From contig JBDHFX010000128.1 in NCBI GenBank assembly GCA_039590215.1, forward strand, positions 1-8,414: a stretch of 8,414 nucleotides of DNA, written 5' to 3'. The notes under the pieces are model-generated. The model worked only from the letters and a program-made list of their open reading frames with translations, had not been told where the DNA came from and made no database searches. Positions 7,069-8,414 of this stretch are shown in pieces. A program made the position numbers and the translations under genes. Position 1 is the first letter of the stretch; each line of letters starts with the position of its first letter. This stretch comes from CAMYLR01 sp039590215. GTDB taxonomy: Bacteria > Gemmatimonadota > Gemmatimonadetes > JACCXV01 > JAHWKZ01.

Positions 7069-7094
7069 TGAAGCGAGTAATATTAATTGCTTCA
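7069..7094. promoter_or_regulatory. 26-bp AT-centred dyad, candidate operator
   Basis: TGAAGC at 7069-7074 and GCTTCA at 7089-7094 are perfect inverted arms, and the centre AATATT at 7079-7084 is itself palindromic about the same midpoint. In total 11 of 13 base pairs are symmetric. It is one of the few AT-rich spots in the region. It overlaps a possible weak plus-strand promoter (TCGACC at 7055-7060, 17-bp spacer, TAATAT at 7078-7083) and ends 43 bp before the ATG of the next gene. The shape suits a dimeric helix-turn-helix repressor; no T-run follows, so a terminator is unlikely. Confidence 0.45.
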
Positions 7095-7137
7095 GAGTGG
7101 GGCCGGCCGCTCTTTTACCCAGCCAAGGAGGTTTGCA

Positions 7138-7665
7138 ATGGCGCGGAAAACCGCGTGGGTCGTTTTTGCGCTCGTAATGGTCGTCGGCTTGATCGGTGCG
7201 CCCGCCGTCTTCGCTCAGGACGATGACGGGCCGAGTAATCGGATCATGACGGTCACTACGTTCAAGGTGCCGTTCGGGGATCGCAGCACCGTCTTCCCGT
7301 GGATGGAGCAGTACTTCCATCCCGGCGCCCTGCTCAATCCCAACGTGATCAATTATCGCTGGATGGTGCACAACTGGGGGTCCAACGCATCGGCCGTCGT
7401 GATCGCGGCTGAGTATGCCAACTTCGAGGACATCCAGGCCGATTGTGGGCAACCGTGCGACGATTGGCAGGAGGCGAATGCCCCGCCCGACGAAGGGACG
7501 CCGGAGCGCGAGAAGTACGACAAGGCGCAGGCACTGTTCAACAAGTACTACGCCCACCATTCAGACGAGATCTACGTCTCGCTGATGGAAGAGGGAAAGA
7601 CTGAAGGGCGCGTGGTCGGCACCGTCGGTACTGGTGAGGATGACGACGACGACGACGGTATGTAA
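7138..7665 (+). CDS. Exported protein of unknown function with poly-Asp tail
   Basis: I do not recognise a named family for this 175-residue protein. It has a clear signal peptide (about 1-26, AWVVFALVMVVGLIG then APAVFA, mature start QDDDG), so it is periplasmic or secreted. The core (about 36-150) starts with a strand ITVTTFKVP-like segment (IMTVTTFKVP), a helix DRSTVFPWMEQYF, then INYRWMVHNWG, a strand SAVVIAAEY and a helix FEDIQADCG. This order is reminiscent of ferredoxin-like dimeric alpha/beta-barrel proteins, but that is a guess. Cys103 and Cys107 (CGQPC) could form a disulfide in the periplasm. A long charged helix (about 121-141) follows, and the C-terminus is GEDDDDDDGM. The start is firm: AAGGAGG lies 6 bases before ATG 7138, although the open frame extends upstream. 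It is transcribed alone, with its own terminator. Confidence 0.85.
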   Translation: MARKTAWVVFALVMVVGLIGAPAVFAQDDDGPSNRIMTVTTFKVPFGDRSTVFPWMEQYFHPGALLNPNVINYRWMVHNWGSNASAVVIAAEYANFEDIQADCGQPCDDWQEANAPPDEGTPEREKYDKAQALFNKYYAHHSDEIYVSLMEEGKTEGRVVGTVGTGEDDDDDDGM

Positions 7666-7691
7666 CGCTTCACTTAGCTCACGCTAGAAAC

Positions 7692-7731
7692 GGCGGTCCT
7701 GGGGGTGATCTCTCGGGACCGTCTGCTTTTT
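7692..7731 (+). terminator. Rho-independent terminator of the poly-Asp protein gene
   Basis: Bases 7692-7704 pair with 7711-7723 in a 13-bp stem with several G-U wobbles. Its core CGGTCC (7694-7699) pairs with GGACCG (7716-7721), the loop is GTGATC, and TGCTTTTT follows. It begins 26 bases after the stop codon, so it separates this gene from the small membrane protein and sigma-factor pair. The remaining bases to 7815 hold only a weak promoter-like TATATG at 7753-7758 and a TTGACG at 7783-7788 without a matching -10. Confidence 0.85.
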
Positions 7732-7815
7732 ATGTCTGCCCACGCCAACCGTTATATGGGTAGCAGAACGACGAGAGGCTGGTTGACGAATTCACAGGCT
7801 ATCAGAGAGGCAGAC

Positions 7816-7944
7816 ATGAAACACCGAATCCGAAACGCTTGGACCGAGACCGCAGAGTGGATCCTGGTGGGATCGTGCGTGTTGCTCCCGTTCATCCTGC
7901 TGAGCCCGATCGTGGGGCTGCTCTACCCGGCGCCGCTGGCTTGA
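7816..7944 (+). CDS. Small single-helix membrane protein, unknown function
   Basis: This is a 42-residue protein with a basic, polar N-terminus (MKHRIRNAWTETAE) followed by one hydrophobic helix at about 15-37 (WILVGSCVLLPFILLSPIVG) and a short tail LYPAPLA. By the positive-inside rule the N-terminus should face the cytoplasm. AGAGAGG lies 5 bases before the ATG and supports this start, although the frame is open further upstream. The stop codon overlaps the TTG start of the following sigma factor by four bases (TTGA), so the two are probably translated together. No family is recognised. A role linking the membrane to the sigma factor is only a hypothesis. It is the type of short gene that automatic annotation often misses. 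Confidence 0.65.
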   Translation: MKHRIRNAWTETAEWILVGSCVLLPFILLSPIVGLLYPAPLA

Positions 7945-8414
7945 GCGAAACGTCGAGCGCATTAGGATACGCTGCGCAAGACCGTGTGGAGGAATGGGTC
8001 GGTCGGTACGGGCCAGAGCTTCGGCGACATCTCGGACGGATGACAGGCAACGCCGATGACGCCGAGGACATTCTGCAGCAGGTCTGGATTTCGGCGGTTG
8101 AAAAGCCGCCCGCCGAAGGACCGGGATCGAACGTGCGGGCGTGGCTCTATCGAGTGGCAACCAATGCCGCCCTCGACAGCCTCGCCCGCAAACGGTTTTG
8201 TCGACGGGCGCTGCAAGGTGTCGATCCCCGCATAAGCGCAGGCAACCTGGAGCCTCCGGACGCCGGGTTTCGGGGCCTCGACGAGCGCACGCGCGCGCGT
8301 GTGCGGGAACAGTGCGCCAAGCTCCCGACAAAACAACGCGAAGCGGTTTGGTTGCGCTGGGCCGAGGGGCTCGACTATCCGGCGATCGCACAACGGTTGG
8401 ACTCGTCCACCGAA
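7941..8414 (+). CDS. ECF-type RNA polymerase sigma factor, 3' truncated by window
   Basis: An open frame from TTG 7941 runs uninterrupted for 158 codons to the window end. Sigma region 2 covers about residues 15-86, with NADDAEDILQQVWISA (37-52) matching the conserved DAEDL-Q-VF core, and NVRAWLYRVATNAALDSLAR (64-83) matching the DNA-melting/-10 recognition part. A linker of about 40 residues follows. Region 4 begins at about 125 (LPTKQREAVWLRWAEGLDYPAIAQRL), and the window cuts it before the recognition helix is complete. There is no domain beyond these, as in ECF sigma factors. The TTG start is inferred from the TTGA overlap with the upstream small gene. GTG at 7986 is a shorter alternative that still keeps region 2. 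Any anti-sigma factor would lie beyond the window. Confidence 0.88.
   Translation, partial: MSETSSALGYAAQDRVEEWVGRYGPELRRHLGRMTGNADDAEDILQQVWISAVEKPPAEGPGSNVRAWLYRVATNAALDSLARKRFCRRALQGVDPRISAGNLEPPDAGFRGLDERTRARVREQCAKLPTKQREAVWLRWAEGLDYPAIAQRLDSSTE

Noticed and set aside
7101..7108. GGCCGGCC palindrome near the ribosome site of the gene at 7138
   Set aside because: An 8-bp GC palindrome is unremarkable in GC-rich DNA, and nothing ties it to regulation.
7792..8393. Minus-strand open frames opposite the sigma factor (7792-8391 and 7962-8393)
   Set aside because: The plus strand encodes clear sigma region 2 and 4 motifs across this segment, and the minus-strand products show no domain, only Arg/Pro-rich shadow composition.

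Overview
The window is high-GC DNA from a Gram-negative-type bacterium. Three proteins look exported to the periplasm or outer membrane, and one of them is a CBM9-like/DUF5916 outer-membrane barrel protein of a kind common in Gemmatimonadota, Acidobacteriota and Bacteroidota. The GC-rich codon use and domain mix suggest Gemmatimonadota or Acidobacteriota, but this is inference without a marker gene. I see no insertion sequence, CRISPR array, tRNA or rRNA. Genes are densely packed and codon use looks uniform, so nothing suggests recent transfer.

Layout. The left edge (1-87) holds a strong rho-independent terminator pointing right, which probably closes a gene outside the window. Next comes a minus-strand DUF481 outer-membrane protein (88-939), then a divergent small plus-strand AtuA-like domain protein (1014-1355). 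That gene runs tail to tail into a minus-strand run that reads from right to left: the DUF5916 protein (6960 to 4246), a sensor histidine kinase (4189 to 2588), an OmpR/PhoB-type response regulator (2591 to 1902) and an exported NTF2-like/lumazine-binding-like protein (1795 to 1352). A divergent 177-bp intergenic region separates this run from a plus-strand exported protein of unknown function with a six-Asp tail (7138-7665), which has a strong terminator behind it. A 42-residue one-helix membrane protein (7816-7944) then overlaps an ECF-type sigma factor (7941 onward) that is cut by the window end.

How the genes may work together. The kinase and regulator form a translationally coupled two-component pair (TTGA overlap) between two cell-envelope genes. 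Two non-coding sites share 23 of 29 bases. One is in front of the DUF5916 gene, in the divergent region; the other is between the regulator and the NTF2-like gene. Each contains TGTC/CGTC half-sites spaced exactly 11 bp, the geometry of sites bound by PhoB/OmpR-type regulators. This suggests, as inference, a self-contained envelope-response regulon: sensor, regulator, outer-membrane barrel and exported accessory proteins. A separate 26-bp near-palindrome upstream of the poly-Asp protein is a candidate operator for another regulator. The small membrane protein plus ECF sigma pair may be a second envelope-signalling module beside it.
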